Position numbers and translations under genes: made by a program
Notes under the pieces: model-generated
Seen by the model: the letters and a program-made list of their open reading frames with translations, nothing else
Told to the model about the DNA's origin: nothing
Databases searched by the model: none
Shown here: in pieces, positions 15,506-23,490 of the stretch
Numbering within the stretch: position 1 is the first letter of the stretch
How the letters are laid out: each line of letters opens with the position of its first letter
From: an uncultured beta proteobacterium
GTDB lineage: Bacteria > Pseudomonadota > Gammaproteobacteria > Burkholderiales > SG8-41
Assembly (NCBI GenBank): GCA_903893565.1
Contig: CAITMU010000111.1
Span: 1-33,813, forward strand
Length of the DNA: 33,813 bases
Reading direction: 5' to 3'

Positions 15506-15773
15506 CAGCACACTCCTCAATGGTAGGTTCGTAGGCAGTCAGAATTAAGAAACTCAGGATTTATAGGTATTTTTGATGGCCTTGAGAATACGTTTGATGC
15601 GCTTTGGGGTCAATGCAAAAAAATATTTTTTAATCGCATCTAAAATTGGTAAAAAAGCATAATGGTTGCCTCGGCACTGAGCTTGAAGTAGTCTTCGGTC
15701 TTTAAGTCATCCATTTGTCAGTAGAAATGGATTGTTTCCTTTTAAATTTTCCTTTAATAAGACGAGTCTTTTG
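15506..15773. promoter_or_regulatory. Divergent intergenic region between the Bug gene and the RidA pair
   Basis: About 268 bases separating the minus-strand catabolic cluster from the plus-strand RidA genes. It should hold promoters for both. I see poly-T/A stretches and no clear consensus promoter, terminator or RNA gene. Confidence 0.35.
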
Positions 15774-16127
15774 ATGAATTCACCCATTCAGCGTCACCAA
15801 TCGGGCCCAACGTTAAGTCGTGCGGTTCAATACGGTCCCTTCGTTTTCATTGCCGGCACCACAGCGGACATTAAGACGGTCGACTGTCATGGTCAGACCC
15901 TTGAAATTTTGCAGAAAATAGATGCCTTACTGGCCACCTGTGGCAGCGATAAATCTAAAATACTGTCCTGCACTATTTGGTTGGCTGATATGAATGAGAA
16001 GCCCCTCATGGATCGTGCATGGCTTGCCTGGGTGGATCCCAATAATAAACCGGCTCGCGCCTGTGTTGAGGCAAAACTGGGTTCGGCTGATACGCGAGTT
16101 GAAATTATGATGACGGCCGCCCAATAA
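15774..16127 (+). CDS. RidA family protein, first of a tandem pair
   Basis: 117 residues from the ATG at 15774 (an upstream in-frame TTG is less likely). Family features are the PTLSRAVQYGPFVFIAGTTA strand pair, the helix LEILQKIDALLATCGSDKSK and the C-terminal PARACVEAKL strand, whose Arg95 corresponds to the carboxylate-binding arginine of RidA deaminases. RidA proteins form trimers and hydrolyse reactive enamine/imine intermediates to ketoacids. It is a paralogue of the next gene, separated by a heptamer repeat array. Catalysis is plausible because the arginine is kept, but it belongs to a branch divergent from classic RidA. Confidence 0.87.
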   Translation: MNSPIQRHQSGPTLSRAVQYGPFVFIAGTTADIKTVDCHGQTLEILQKIDALLATCGSDKSKILSCTIWLADMNEKPLMDRAWLAWVDPNNKPARACVEAKLGSADTRVEIMMTAAQ

Positions 16128-16129
16128 AT

Positions 16130-16164
16130 CATAAAACATAAAACATAAAACATAAAACATAAAA
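16130..16164 (+). repeat. CATAAAA heptanucleotide tandem array
   Basis: Five perfect CATAAAA units between the two RidA genes, starting three bases after the first gene's stop. The array fills about half of the 79-base intergenic gap, so unit number would change the spacing between the two cistrons. Confidence 0.9.
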
Positions 16165-16206
16165 CAATAAGAATATCCCATCCACTTTTTTTATTATTAT
16201 CAAAAT

Positions 16207-16563
16207 ATGAGCGAAATTATTTATCATTCCCCCATGAAAAAACTCTCCGATGCCACGCAATATCAAGGCGTTATTTATCTGGCAGGACAGGTGGCTGATG
16301 ACTTAAAGGTTGGAATGTATGAGCAAACCGTGGATGTGCTACGTCAAATTGACACGCTTTTGGGGCAATGTGGCAGTAGCAAGTCCCATATTCTAAGCAC
16401 CACAATCTACGTGACCGACATGGCGTTAAAACCGGAAATGGATCGGGCTTGGATGCAATGGGTCGATCAACAACGTCCACCGGCACGCGCCACTGTGGAA
16501 GCCCGATTAGGTGCCAATGTGTTGGTGGAAATCATGCTCACGGCGGCCAAGATCCAGGATTAA
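16207..16563 (+). CDS. RidA family protein, second of a tandem pair
   Basis: 118 residues, clearly paralogous to the preceding gene: YHSPMKKLSDATQYQGVIYL, TVDVLRQIDTLLGQCGSSKS, ITVTDM-like ITVY replaced here by TTIYVTDM, and PPARATVEARL with Arg94 in the carboxylate-binding position. Both copies share MDRAW and a WVD-type segment, so they arose by local duplication. The ATG at 16207 is the first start in frame. The two products could form homo- or hetero-trimers and may clear an imine intermediate of the adjacent catabolic pathway; that link is inference from position. Confidence 0.87.
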   Translation: MSEIIYHSPMKKLSDATQYQGVIYLAGQVADDLKVGMYEQTVDVLRQIDTLLGQCGSSKSHILSTTIYVTDMALKPEMDRAWMQWVDQQRPPARATVEARLGANVLVEIMLTAAKIQD

Positions 16564-16568
16564 ACATT

Positions 16569-16625
16569 AAGCCCAATGCGCTCATGTGAAGATGCGTTTT
16601 TTTCCCCACCTGGTGCATTGGGTTT
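16569..16625 (+). other. Long-loop inverted repeat after the RidA pair
   Basis: AAGCCCAATGC (16569-16579) and GCATTGGGTTT (16615-16625) pair over 11 positions (one G-T) across a 35-base loop that contains TTTTTTT (16597-16603). It begins 6 bases after the RidA stop and may act in transcript ending or stabilisation. Confidence 0.45.
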
Positions 16626-16660
16626 ACAAGAAAAGTACCAAGCCTTCTTGGGCGTGCTGT

Positions 16661-16702
16661 GGCTAAGGCTAAGACTAAGACTAAGGCTAAGGTTAAGACT
16701 AG
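16661..16702 (+). repeat. GGCTAA/GACTAA hexanucleotide tandem array
   Basis: Seven 6-base units: GGCTAA, GGCTAA, GACTAA, GACTAA, GGCTAA, GGTTAA, GACTAG. It lies in the convergent gap between the second RidA gene and the end of the DGQHR gene. Confidence 0.88.
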
Positions 16703-16708
16703 AACCGA

Positions 16709-17839
16709 TTAGACAACCTTAGGGGCTTTTCTCATTTCAATACCTGCCCATTTCCCAAGATCTTGATGCAAACGGGTCACACGTTCGATTTGTCCTTTGG
16801 CAGGGAAACGCTCGTAGAAACCTTCCTCTCGAAACTCTTCCATATGCAGTTTCCAGGGTCCTAACCTAGCTTCCCAGCGTTTCGCACGTCCTTCGACTGG
16901 CTCGGCATCCACACGGGCCAAATCGGCACAAACCCTAATCATAGCCTTTAGAGCTACGGGTTTAGTGACTAAATATTCGTCATGATCCCAACTTTGGCCC
17001 CAGACTTTTTCGGCTGCTTTGAAAAAATCACGAATAATCTCGTAATAACGCTCCCCTTCTCGGTAACTATTGGTGATAAGGCGGATTTTTTTCCATTCTG
17101 AGCTGACCCAACGATGCAGTTCGTTGAATAATTCAGCCTGTAAAATCCACTTATCCTGCTGACTACGGCCCCCTAAACGGTTAATTCGGTAACGAAGAGG
17201 GCTATCGCCTTCGCGGTAAAGATCTTCTACGAGCCGTGCCGTAAACCGCTTGTCAGGATCTGCCCAGGACACTCTTTCGTAGAGATCAATTAAGTGGCTC
17301 TTACTGATGCGGGTGGTCGTTGAATTGATAATAACGAACATTTCGGCTGCGAAATCCTCGCTACGACCATCAAAAATGATGCAAGGCACATTGATAGCGG
17401 CGGCTTCTGCAGGATGTTCTTTCAGATAAAACCGCAAGGCGGCGAGTCGGTGTTGACCGTCGATAATGAGGTAGCGGGCCTGAGGCTCTTGCATCTCTCC
17501 GATGTTTTCTTGGCCTTCTAGCGGGGTAAATTTCAGTGTTTCTGAGGTAAACAGCAATACGGTGCCAGGAATAGGAGGCTGGCTTTGCGCCATTTCATAG
17601 AAATTTCTTAATGACTTTACTTTGGCTCGAGACAAAGAACGCTGAAACGCTTCATCATTGCGTTCAACCCTAGCAATAAATTGAGCTATATCATCGTTTT
17701 GCGGTATGGATTGTGGAATAATTTCTTCCCCCTCACCGTAAAAGCGACTGATAAAACGAGCTTTTTCCAATACCGCTTTCGCTGGGTAACTGGCAAAATA
17801 AAATATTCCGTCCTTCTGGCGTATCCGGGTCGCTAACAT
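16709..17839 (-). CDS. DGQHR-domain protein (DndB-like)
   Basis: 376 residues with the hallmark YLIIDGQHRLAALRFYL block (DGQHR at 127-131) and a downstream MFVIINSTTTRISKSHLIDL segment, both typical of the DGQHR superfamily that includes DndB, the regulator of DNA phosphorothioation. The fold is ParB/Srx-like in related proteins. The N-terminal part (SRAKVKSLRNFYEMA, then PPIPGTVLLF) matches the usual 'parameters of the generated interval' region before the motif. No dndACDE, pbe or restriction genes are in the window, so it is a solitary member. It begins at an ATG at 17839, and its 3' end faces the RidA pair. Family clear, role unknown, possibly DNA modification or defence. Confidence 0.82.
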   Translation of the reverse strand: MLATRIRQKDGIFYFASYPAKAVLEKARFISRFYGEGEEIIPQSIPQNDDIAQFIARVERNDEAFQRSLSRAKVKSLRNFYEMAQSQPPIPGTVLLFTSETLKFTPLEGQENIGEMQEPQARYLIIDGQHRLAALRFYLKEHPAEAAAINVPCIIFDGRSEDFAAEMFVIINSTTTRISKSHLIDLYERVSWADPDKRFTARLVEDLYREGDSPLRYRINRLGGRSQQDKWILQAELFNELHRWVSSEWKKIRLITNSYREGERYYEIIRDFFKAAEKVWGQSWDHDEYLVTKPVALKAMIRVCADLARVDAEPVEGRAKRWEARLGPWKLHMEEFREEGFYERFPAKGQIERVTRLHQDLGKWAGIEMRKAPKVV

Positions 17840-18157
17840 AATGCGTTGCCTCGTCCCTAAATTTTTATAATGGGTAGTCTCAGATCGCCATCGGTGGGCG
17901 ACAAAATCTATTTTAACGGGGAACGCGTGTTGATGCTAGCAACATATAGGTAATCAGGGCAATTAATGCGAGTGTCCTACAATATGGACGGTTTGGACTA
18001 GAATCACTAGAGTAATAATTTACATTAAATTAATAGTATAAATACTTGATTTATAGTTATTAATTTTTAAATTTAATTAAATTTTTCTCTGTATTAGATG
18101 CAAAATCCTGCGTTATATCATCAGGTAAAATTTGAAAATCTGCACTTCAACCATCGA
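17840..18157. other. AT-rich intergenic region
   Basis: 318 bases upstream of the DGQHR gene and downstream of the EF-hand gene. The half near 18000-18095 is extremely AT-rich (repeated TTAATTAAAT-like text). It may hold the DGQHR promoter, but no single consensus site stands out. A plus-strand frame running from here into the EF-hand gene is an antisense shadow. Confidence 0.4.
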
Positions 18158-18889
18158 TCATGGAGACCTTTCGATGAATACATTTTGCCTATTTTTTCGC
18201 CAAAGTCTAATTTCTTCTATACTGACTTGACCATCTTTGGTGACATCCAATTCATCGAAATGTCGACTCACCCAAGGCAGCGATTGCGCTGCCTCTTGAC
18301 GACTGATGAGACCGTTTTTATCCTTATCGGCCCCTTTAAAAAGGGGACCAAAGCCCATTGGGGGTTTGTTCATGCAGGGTTGACCACTTCCCTCACAGGG
18401 GGGGGGCATCCTAGGCTTTTGCAAGCAATCCTCACCATTTTCCTGGCAAGACCGAGGAATTCGGCTCGTTCCCCGATGTAAGCCCCCGCTGGCCCAACCA
18501 TAACCCTCTTCATGCTGACGATAAATTTCCTTATAGGCTCTATTAAGATCACGGCGCAATTGTTGACGCTCATCCGGGTTCAATTGTTGGACGAATGAAT
18601 CTTTAAAGGGAGCAGAAGATGAAGAGCCCGCACTGTTACCCCCACCTCCTCCATTCGTAGTGGGAGCGGGATCATTGGCGTCGCTGCGCAATACGGGAGG
18701 AAATGTCGGGGAGTGTTGAACCCATTGATAGCCCCAGGGTTCATCCGCTGCATGAGCTTGGGGCACGGCGAAAAAAGCCAACAGAGCGATAAACCCCACG
18801 TAAGGTGCGAGAGAACAAAAAAAAACCATGCCCAAAAGGCATTTTTTTTCGTTCTCAGGGTCGGCAATTGGGCGCTCGGGCATCATCAT
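18158..18889 (-). CDS. Secreted EF-hand calcium-binding protein
   Basis: About 243 residues from the ATG at 18889 (an upstream TTG at 18928 and a downstream ATG at 18829 are alternatives; the last gives the most typical signal peptide). A hydrophobic segment ending AVPQAHA-ADEP looks like a Sec signal with signal-peptidase-I cleavage. A Gly/Ser/Pro-rich linker and a helical region (LNPDERQQLRRDLNRAYKEI) follow, then a Cys-containing Pro-rich part. Two C-terminal EF hands are DKDKNGLISRQE and DVTKDGQVSIEE, both with canonical ligand spacing. Expected to bind calcium in the periplasm or outside. Three homopolymer runs lie in the gene: 9 C (18398-18406), 9 T (18817-18825) and 8 A (18842-18849) on the coding strand. 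Confidence 0.75.
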   Translation of the reverse strand: MMMPERPIADPENEKKCLLGMVFFCSLAPYVGFIALLAFFAVPQAHAADEPWGYQWVQHSPTFPPVLRSDANDPAPTTNGGGGGNSAGSSSSAPFKDSFVQQLNPDERQQLRRDLNRAYKEIYRQHEEGYGWASGGLHRGTSRIPRSCQENGEDCLQKPRMPPPCEGSGQPCMNKPPMGFGPLFKGADKDKNGLISRQEAAQSLPWVSRHFDELDVTKDGQVSIEEIRLWRKNRQNVFIERSP

Positions 18890-18960
18890 TACATGATTAA
18901 TACTAAAATTATAAGAAAATAAACTCAATGTGACAGCTCATGAGCTTAAAAATGTCATCG

Positions 18961-19006
18961 TAATGAAGACGTTTACTGCTAAACAAAGCTGCTCAAGTCT
19001 TCATTA
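18961..19006. repeat. 10-bp inverted repeat between the EF-hand gene and ompR
   Basis: TAATGAAGAC (18961-18970) and GTCTTCATTA (18997-19006) are exact inverted copies with a 26-base spacer. They sit in the divergent promoter region, so an operator or a leader structure is possible. Confidence 0.45.
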
Positions 19007-19151
19007 TTTAATATCTTACACTTAATTAATTATTTTTAAGCTACTGAATTCTTAAGCATTTGTAACATTTTGTGACTCAGTTGTTAATTTTTTCGAACTC
19101 AGCCAAAATGCATTTCACAAACGAAATTTTTTCTAATGTAACGATGGCCCA

Positions 19152-19916
19152 ATGAGTGAATCCAAAACCCGAGTTCTTGTTCTCGATGACGATGCCCGAC
19201 TGAGGGATCTTTTGAATCAATATCTAAGTCGTGAGGGCTATACTGTGAAAACGGTAGCGACGGCTTCGGAAATGGATCGCTACCGAACTCGAGAGCGCTA
19301 CGATATTCTGATTCTTGATTGGATGATGCCAGGCGAAGATGGATTGAGTATTTGTAAGCGACTACGAGCCAGTAACGAAAATATCCCCATTATTATGCTC
19401 ACGGCCAAGGGCGATGAACTCGATCGAATCGTGGGACTAGAAACCGGAGCGGATGACTACTTACCTAAGCCGTTTAATCCACGTGAGCTACTCGCACGAA
19501 TTCAGGCCATATTACGTCGTCGTCCCACGCCTCCCCCTCCGGGTGCACCGACCCAGAATACGCAAATTGTGCACTTTGGTGAATTTTGTCTTAATATGGC
19601 CAATCGTAGCTTTAGTAAAAATAATCAGGAAATAACTCTGACGAGTGGAGAGTTTTCTTTATTAAAAGTGCTCACACAAAACCCCCGAACCCCCTTGTCT
19701 CGAGACAAACTGATGGAAATGGCACGGGGCCGGGAGTTTGGCGCTTTTGATCGTAGTATCGATGTCCAGGTCTCCCGCTTAAGAAAAATGATCGAGCAAG
19801 ATCCTACAAAACCGAGCTTTATTCAAACGGTCTGGGGGTTTGGCTATGTTTTCATTCCCGAAGGAAAATCAAATCCCTCCATCGATGCGGGAACCAGTGA
19901 AGATGCCACGAAATAA
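19152..19916 (+). CDS. ompR: OmpR-type response regulator
   Basis: 254 residues. The receiver domain (about 5-120) has acidic pocket LDDD, phospho-acceptor Asp56 in LILDWMMPG, Thr84 in IIMLTAKGDE and Lys106 in YLPKPFNP. A Pro-rich linker (RRRPTPPPPGAP) joins a C-terminal winged-helix domain with LTSGEFSLLKVL, LSRDKLMEMARG and SIDVQVSRLRKMIE, ending TVWGFGYVF, all typical of OmpR. It binds DNA after phosphorylation by EnvZ, encoded 39 bases downstream. In related bacteria the pair responds to osmolarity or acidity and controls porins. Divergent from the EF-hand gene, which it could regulate. Confidence 0.92.
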   Translation: MSESKTRVLVLDDDARLRDLLNQYLSREGYTVKTVATASEMDRYRTRERYDILILDWMMPGEDGLSICKRLRASNENIPIIMLTAKGDELDRIVGLETGADDYLPKPFNPRELLARIQAILRRRPTPPPPGAPTQNTQIVHFGEFCLNMANRSFSKNNQEITLTSGEFSLLKVLTQNPRTPLSRDKLMEMARGREFGAFDRSIDVQVSRLRKMIEQDPTKPSFIQTVWGFGYVFIPEGKSNPSIDAGTSEDATK

Positions 19917-19955
19917 AATAATGCCCTATCTGCGCTCGCTACGACCGAGGCTCTA

Positions 19956-21311
19956 TTGCTAACCAAGCAACAACTGGCTGAATCCATAAGGATACGGCCC
20001 AAAACGCTTTTAGTTCGCAGTGTTTTTATGATCGCTGCATTAATGATCGTCGCTCACTTTTCTTGGATTCAAATATTTCGTTACTCCAACCGTGGGCCAC
20101 GCATAGAGCAGATTACCAAACATATCATCAGCACCGTTAATCTCACCCGAACCGCACTCATTAACGCTAAACCGAATAAACGTTTTGATTTTTTAACCAG
20201 CATCGCGCAACAAGAAAACGTTCAAGTCTATTTGTCCCAACCGAATGAGCAAGTGGACGCATTTCCCTCTGATGAATTCTATGATTTAATTGAAACAGAA
20301 TTACGCATCGCTTTGGGCGAGGATACGCAAATTAGTTTGGCCCGAAATAATGTCGAGGGTCTATGGGTGTCCTTTTCCATTGATCACGATCGATATTGGA
20401 TCATGCTTCCCATTGATGAAATCAAAAACGACCAGACCCAACGTTGGATTGGTTGGAGTTTACTGGTTTTATTCATTTCGGTCATCGGCGCCTTTGCCAT
20501 TGCCTTTCGTATTAATCGCCCTCTTCGTGAACTCACTCAGGCCGTGGCACAAATGGCAAAAGGTGACATGCCAGCGCCCGTCAAAGAAGTCGGATCTGAA
20601 GAAATACGCACCCTGGCTCGCGCCTTTAATCAAATGGCTCGAGGTCGCAAGCAAATAGAGGATGAGCGTAGCCTACTTTTAGCCGGCGTCTCACACGATC
20701 TTCGCAGTCCACTGGCGCGTATTCGACTCGGGATGGAAATGCTCGTTGACAAAAATGATGCATTGTTAAAAGAGGGAATCATTCAAGACATAGATGAAAT
20801 CGATACCACGATCAGCCAATTTCTCGACTATGCACGAGACCTCTCCTCTGAGCCGCTAAGCGAACATACCTCTTTAAACGCAATGATTCGTAAAACGGCT
20901 GAACGTTACCAAACCATTGGCATGAAGATGAAGCTCGAATTAAACGATCTGCCTCCTATGCCTTTACGGGTTTTGTCGATTCAACGGCTTATAAACAATT
21001 TAATCGACAACGCGTTTCGCCACGGTGGTGGCCAAGTTGAGATTTTTACTTATCCTCACGAGGACAGCGTTCGATTAGAAGTCTGTGACCGTGGGGTTGG
21101 CATTCCCAAAGATCAAACCGAACGAATGCTGGAGCCTTTTACTCGAATGGATCAGGCGCGTGGCACCAGTGGAACAGGCCTAGGCTTAGCTATTGTCCAA
21201 CGTATTGTCAAACAACATAACGGGACTATTGAGTTGTTAACGCGGCAAGGCGGAGGAATGAGGGTCTGTGTTCAATTGCCCTCTAAAGCCCACTCATCTC
21301 TCAGGGTATGA
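19956..21311 (+). CDS. envZ: EnvZ-type sensor histidine kinase
   Basis: 451 residues. First membrane helix about 20-40, a short periplasmic domain to about 163, second helix about 164-186, HAMP to about 235, then the kinase: H box [14 protein letters not shown] with His247, N box [15 protein letters not shown] (Asn352), G1 DRGVGIP (378-384) and G2 [13 protein letters not shown] (403-415). The only start consistent with full length is TTG at 19956, supported by GAGG six bases upstream; the frame is closed further up. It phosphorylates and dephosphorylates OmpR. Its last 11 bases overlap the end of ispF on the opposite strand. Confidence 0.92.
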   Translation: MLTKQQLAESIRIRPKTLLVRSVFMIAALMIVAHFSWIQIFRYSNRGPRIEQITKHIISTVNLTRTALINAKPNKRFDFLTSIAQQENVQVYLSQPNEQVDAFPSDEFYDLIETELRIALGEDTQISLARNNVEGLWVSFSIDHDRYWIMLPIDEIKNDQTQRWIGWSLLVLFISVIGAFAIAFRINRPLRELTQAVAQMAKGDMPAPVKEVGSEEIRTLARAFNQMARGRKQIEDERSLLLAGVSHDLRSPLARIRLGMEMLVDKNDALLKEGIIQDIDEIDTTISQFLDYARDLSSEPLSEHTSLNAMIRKTAERYQTIGMKMKLELNDLPPMPLRVLSIQRLINNLIDNAFRHGGGQVEIFTYPHEDSVRLEVCDRGVGIPKDQTERMLEPFTRMDQARGTSGTGLGLAIVQRIVKQHNGTIELLTRQGGGMRVCVQLPSKAHSSLRV

Positions 21312-21801
21312 GCGAGCCAGGAGTGCTCTCGATTAATACCACGACTTGCGCACTGATGCCCTCACGACGCCCCATAGCGCCTAAGTTTTCAGCGGTTTTT
21401 GCCTTGACGTTCACTGCATTTAACGCAATCGTCAAATCAGCGGCAATATTTTCTCGCATCGATAATATATGGGGCGCTAATTTAGGGGCCTGGGCAATCA
21501 CGGTGCAATCTAGGTTAACCACCTTATAGCCTGCTTGGGTCACCATAGCGTGAACTCGTCGTAACAATTGCCGACTATCAATACCCTTAAATTGATTATC
21601 GGTATCAGGAAAATGTTGGCCAATATCGCCTAAGGCCGCCGCGCCGATTAAGGCATCACAAAGGGCATGAAGCAAGACATCGGCATCAGAGTGACCGACT
21701 AAACCGTGGGTGTGCTCAATGCTCACGCCCCCAATGATTAAATGTAATCCAGCCCGTAGAGCATGTACATCGAAACCTTGACCGATACGTATCATATCCA
21801 T
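21301..21801 (-). CDS. ispF: 2-C-methyl-D-erythritol 2,4-cyclodiphosphate synthase
   Basis: About 166 residues from the ATG at 21801 ([15 protein letters not shown]; upstream ATGs at 21831 and 21822 would add up to ten residues not seen in the family). Metal ligands are Asp and His of GFDVH, and His of [25 protein letters not shown] and the C-terminal [17 protein letters not shown] block are IspF hallmarks. It forms the cyclic diphosphate in the MEP isoprenoid pathway as a trimer. In many proteobacteria ispD lies directly upstream; here that position is occupied by unrecognised sequence and a relict element, so ispD must be elsewhere. It converges on and overlaps envZ. Confidence 0.93.
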   Translation of the reverse strand: MDMIRIGQGFDVHALRAGLHLIIGGVSIEHTHGLVGHSDADVLLHALCDALIGAAALGDIGQHFPDTDNQFKGIDSRQLLRRVHAMVTQAGYKVVNLDCTVIAQAPKLAPHILSMRENIAADLTIALNAVNVKAKTAENLGAMGRREGISAQVVVLIESTPGSLIP

Positions 21802-21831
21802 TCCCAGAGGAATTAAAAACATTGAATTCAT

Positions 21832-22114
21832 GAATCCAACATCCTGCCTCGCCCCTTACTCCTGATTTGGAGTCCAATGACTGAATATCCTGTAGTCACT
21901 CACCTAGGGATCAGATGTTATGGAGCGCGCAGTTTAAGCAGTGGCGAGAACAAAATGAAGGTGTAGAGAAAAGGCGCAGGATGCACAATGAACAGAAGAA
22001 CGGGCACCTCAATGACTATAGCTCTTATTCTCTTCTTTTCAAGAACGCTAGGGGCCTCATCAAGACCTAAAATTTAAAAAACCTATTTTATTGAAAATCA
22101 GTGTCTAACAAAAC
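21832..22114. other. Intergenic stretch without recognised gene
   Basis: No convincing frame, RNA gene or terminator is seen on either strand. It lies between the ispF start and the outer boundary of the tRNA-His-linked relict element, and should contain the ispF promoter. Confidence 0.4.
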
Positions 22115-22162
22115 TGGGGTGACTGAAGGGGCTCGAAAACACGAAAACCGAAATCATAATTC
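22115..22162 (-). repeat. Decayed copy of the tRNA-His 3' half (attachment-site remnant)
   Basis: TGGGGTGACTGA then GGGGCTCGAA, ACGA, AACCG and AATCA match the tRNA-His gene at 23244 onward, in the same orientation, with scattered substitutions (about seven in the first 44 positions) and loss of similarity in the anticodon stem. A direct repeat of a tRNA 3' end about 1.13 kb from the intact gene is the classic footprint of integration at that tRNA. Confidence 0.75.
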
Positions 22163-22271
22163 ACTGACTTAGTGTATATATCTTTATAAATTAAAACAAG
22201 ACGCATACGTGAAAGTGGCTAATAAAAACCAAACAAAACAACCTCTCTGTAAGCCGCATATACGCTAGGCT

Positions 22272-22398
22272 TGACTCGCGATATTTGACACTTTCCGTTT
22301 AGCAGCCATTACTGGCAGAATAATGCTAAATGTTAACTTACACAAAATTCTTCACAGGCTCGGGCCTGTCTCGCGATATTAGACACTTTTCGTGTAGC
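22272..22398 (+). repeat. Pair of 32-base direct repeats
   Basis: Copies at 22272-22303 and 22367-22398 share CTCGCGATATT, GACACTTT, CGT and TAGC, with four differences in 32 positions, 95 bases apart. They lie just inside the tRNA-His-linked relict element and look like repeated protein-binding sites at the end of a mobile element; the element type is not established. Confidence 0.65.
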
Positions 22399-22659
22399 GA
22401 TAGAATAGCCGCCCAGGAAGCGTGCATTCACGAAGAGCACCATCCCTCTGAATTAACCTTCAAAGAGCTTGAGCAGCACATCAATGGTCGGCTCCTTTGC
22501 CCTGCCGGCTTGTAGGCACGCCGACCCAAAGTTCGTTTCGTAGTGATTACGCTGTGTTGCGTCATTATTGACGTAAGGTGCGAACTGTCTTTTCAGTGTT
22601 TTCGCATCGCCAATTGCTGTTACTCCCAGCAACCTCAGCATCATCGCCTCAAAACAAGG

Positions 22660-23096
22660 GCCTCAATCTACACACTGGCCTACGTCAGGGCGATATGCTC
22701 AACATCAGGAATGATCAACTGCGCAATGACGGCCTTTTCATCCAGACCGGCAAGAGCGGCAAATAGGCGGCTGTTGACTTGGACGGACGATCTACGGCAA
22801 GCCGTGGATACTTTCAAAGCCCTGCGCCACTGTATAACAAGCTTGTTCCTGCCTAATTTACAGCGGTATGGCACACTCTTGGAAGTAATGGGGTTTAAGA
22901 GCGCTTGGGCGCGTGCAATGGTAAAAGCGATGGGAGCAGGAAGTCTGAAGGAGAATTTGCAGAAAACGTTTGGCGAGCCAAAGTTGCCAGTGACGCCATC
23001 GAATTAGGACAAAAAAACACGGCCCTGTTAGGGCATTCCGGTGATGCCGTTACCAAGGGGCACTATCAATGTTTGGGTAAGAGCAGGCGAATATAA
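22660..23096 (+). pseudogene. Degraded tyrosine recombinase (phage/island integrase)
   Basis: Integrase text is spread over shifted frames. First comes TGLRQGDMLNIRNDQL followed by GLFIQTGKSGK (catalytic Arg I region) ending at a stop at 22764. Another frame then reads RLLTWTDDLRQAVDTFKALR and GFKSAWARAMVKA. A third (from about 22960) reads RAKVASDAIELGQ and ALLGHSGDAVTKGHYQ, with box II His and the nucleophilic Tyr. The His of the HxxR motif appears lost (AENVWR). The N-terminal half is missing. The gene points at the tRNA-His 3' end about 150 bases away, the usual integrase position. It is certainly non-functional. Confidence 0.85.
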
Positions 23097-23243
23097 AATA
23101 TGCCTGAGGCTTTTTGGAAGGTTCTGGAAGGGTTTGGCTTCACGGTTCTCCAAGTGATGACTTGAGAAAGTGCTACCCTAAGTGCTATCGCCCTATAACC
23201 CATACAGCAGATAAGTGTATGATTTATAATGGTAAATAAGAGA

Positions 23244-23320
23244 TGGGGTGACTGATGGGGCTCGAACCCACGACAACCGGAATCACAATCCGGGACTCTA
23301 CCAACTGAGCTACAGCCACC
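23244..23320 (-). tRNA. tRNA-His (GTG)
   Basis: The minus strand folds as a full cloverleaf. The extra G-1 typical of tRNA-His is at 23320, acceptor GTGGCTG/CAGTCAC, D arm AGCTCAGTTGG, anticodon loop ATTGTGATT with GTG, T arm with GGTTCGAGCC, and encoded CCA at 23244-23246. It serves as the attachment site for the relict element on its 3' side. It follows tRNA-Arg on the same strand. Confidence 0.95.
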
Positions 23321-23378
23321 ATAGAACTTTTTAATGCTTAAAATCTGATACTTATCAACAAACTAACCTAAACCGTTG

Positions 23379-23455
23379 TGGCGTGCCCGGCGGGACTCGA
23401 ACCCACAACCCCCAGCTTAGAAGGCTGGTGCTCTATCCGATTGAGCTACGGGCAC
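23379..23455 (-). tRNA. tRNA-Arg (TCT)
   Basis: The minus strand reads GTGCCCG acceptor, D arm AGCTCAATCGG, anticodon stem CCAGC/GCTGG around loop CTTCTAA (anticodon TCT), T arm GTGGGTTCGAGTCCC, acceptor CGGGCAC, discriminator G and CCA at 23379-23381. It lies 58 bases upstream of tRNA-His, with a shared promoter upstream at 23491-23520. Confidence 0.95.
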
Positions 23456-23490
23456 CAACAAACATCATTGCCGGACAACTGAAGGGGCAC

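Noticed and set aside
18098..18481. 127-codon plus-strand frame opposite the EF-hand gene
   Set aside because: It is antisense to a gene with clear EF hands and signal peptide, and shows no family features.
22453..22644. 63-codon minus-strand frame in the relict element
   Set aside because: No recognisable family, no ribosome site, and it lies in decayed mobile DNA; it may be a fragment but cannot be supported.
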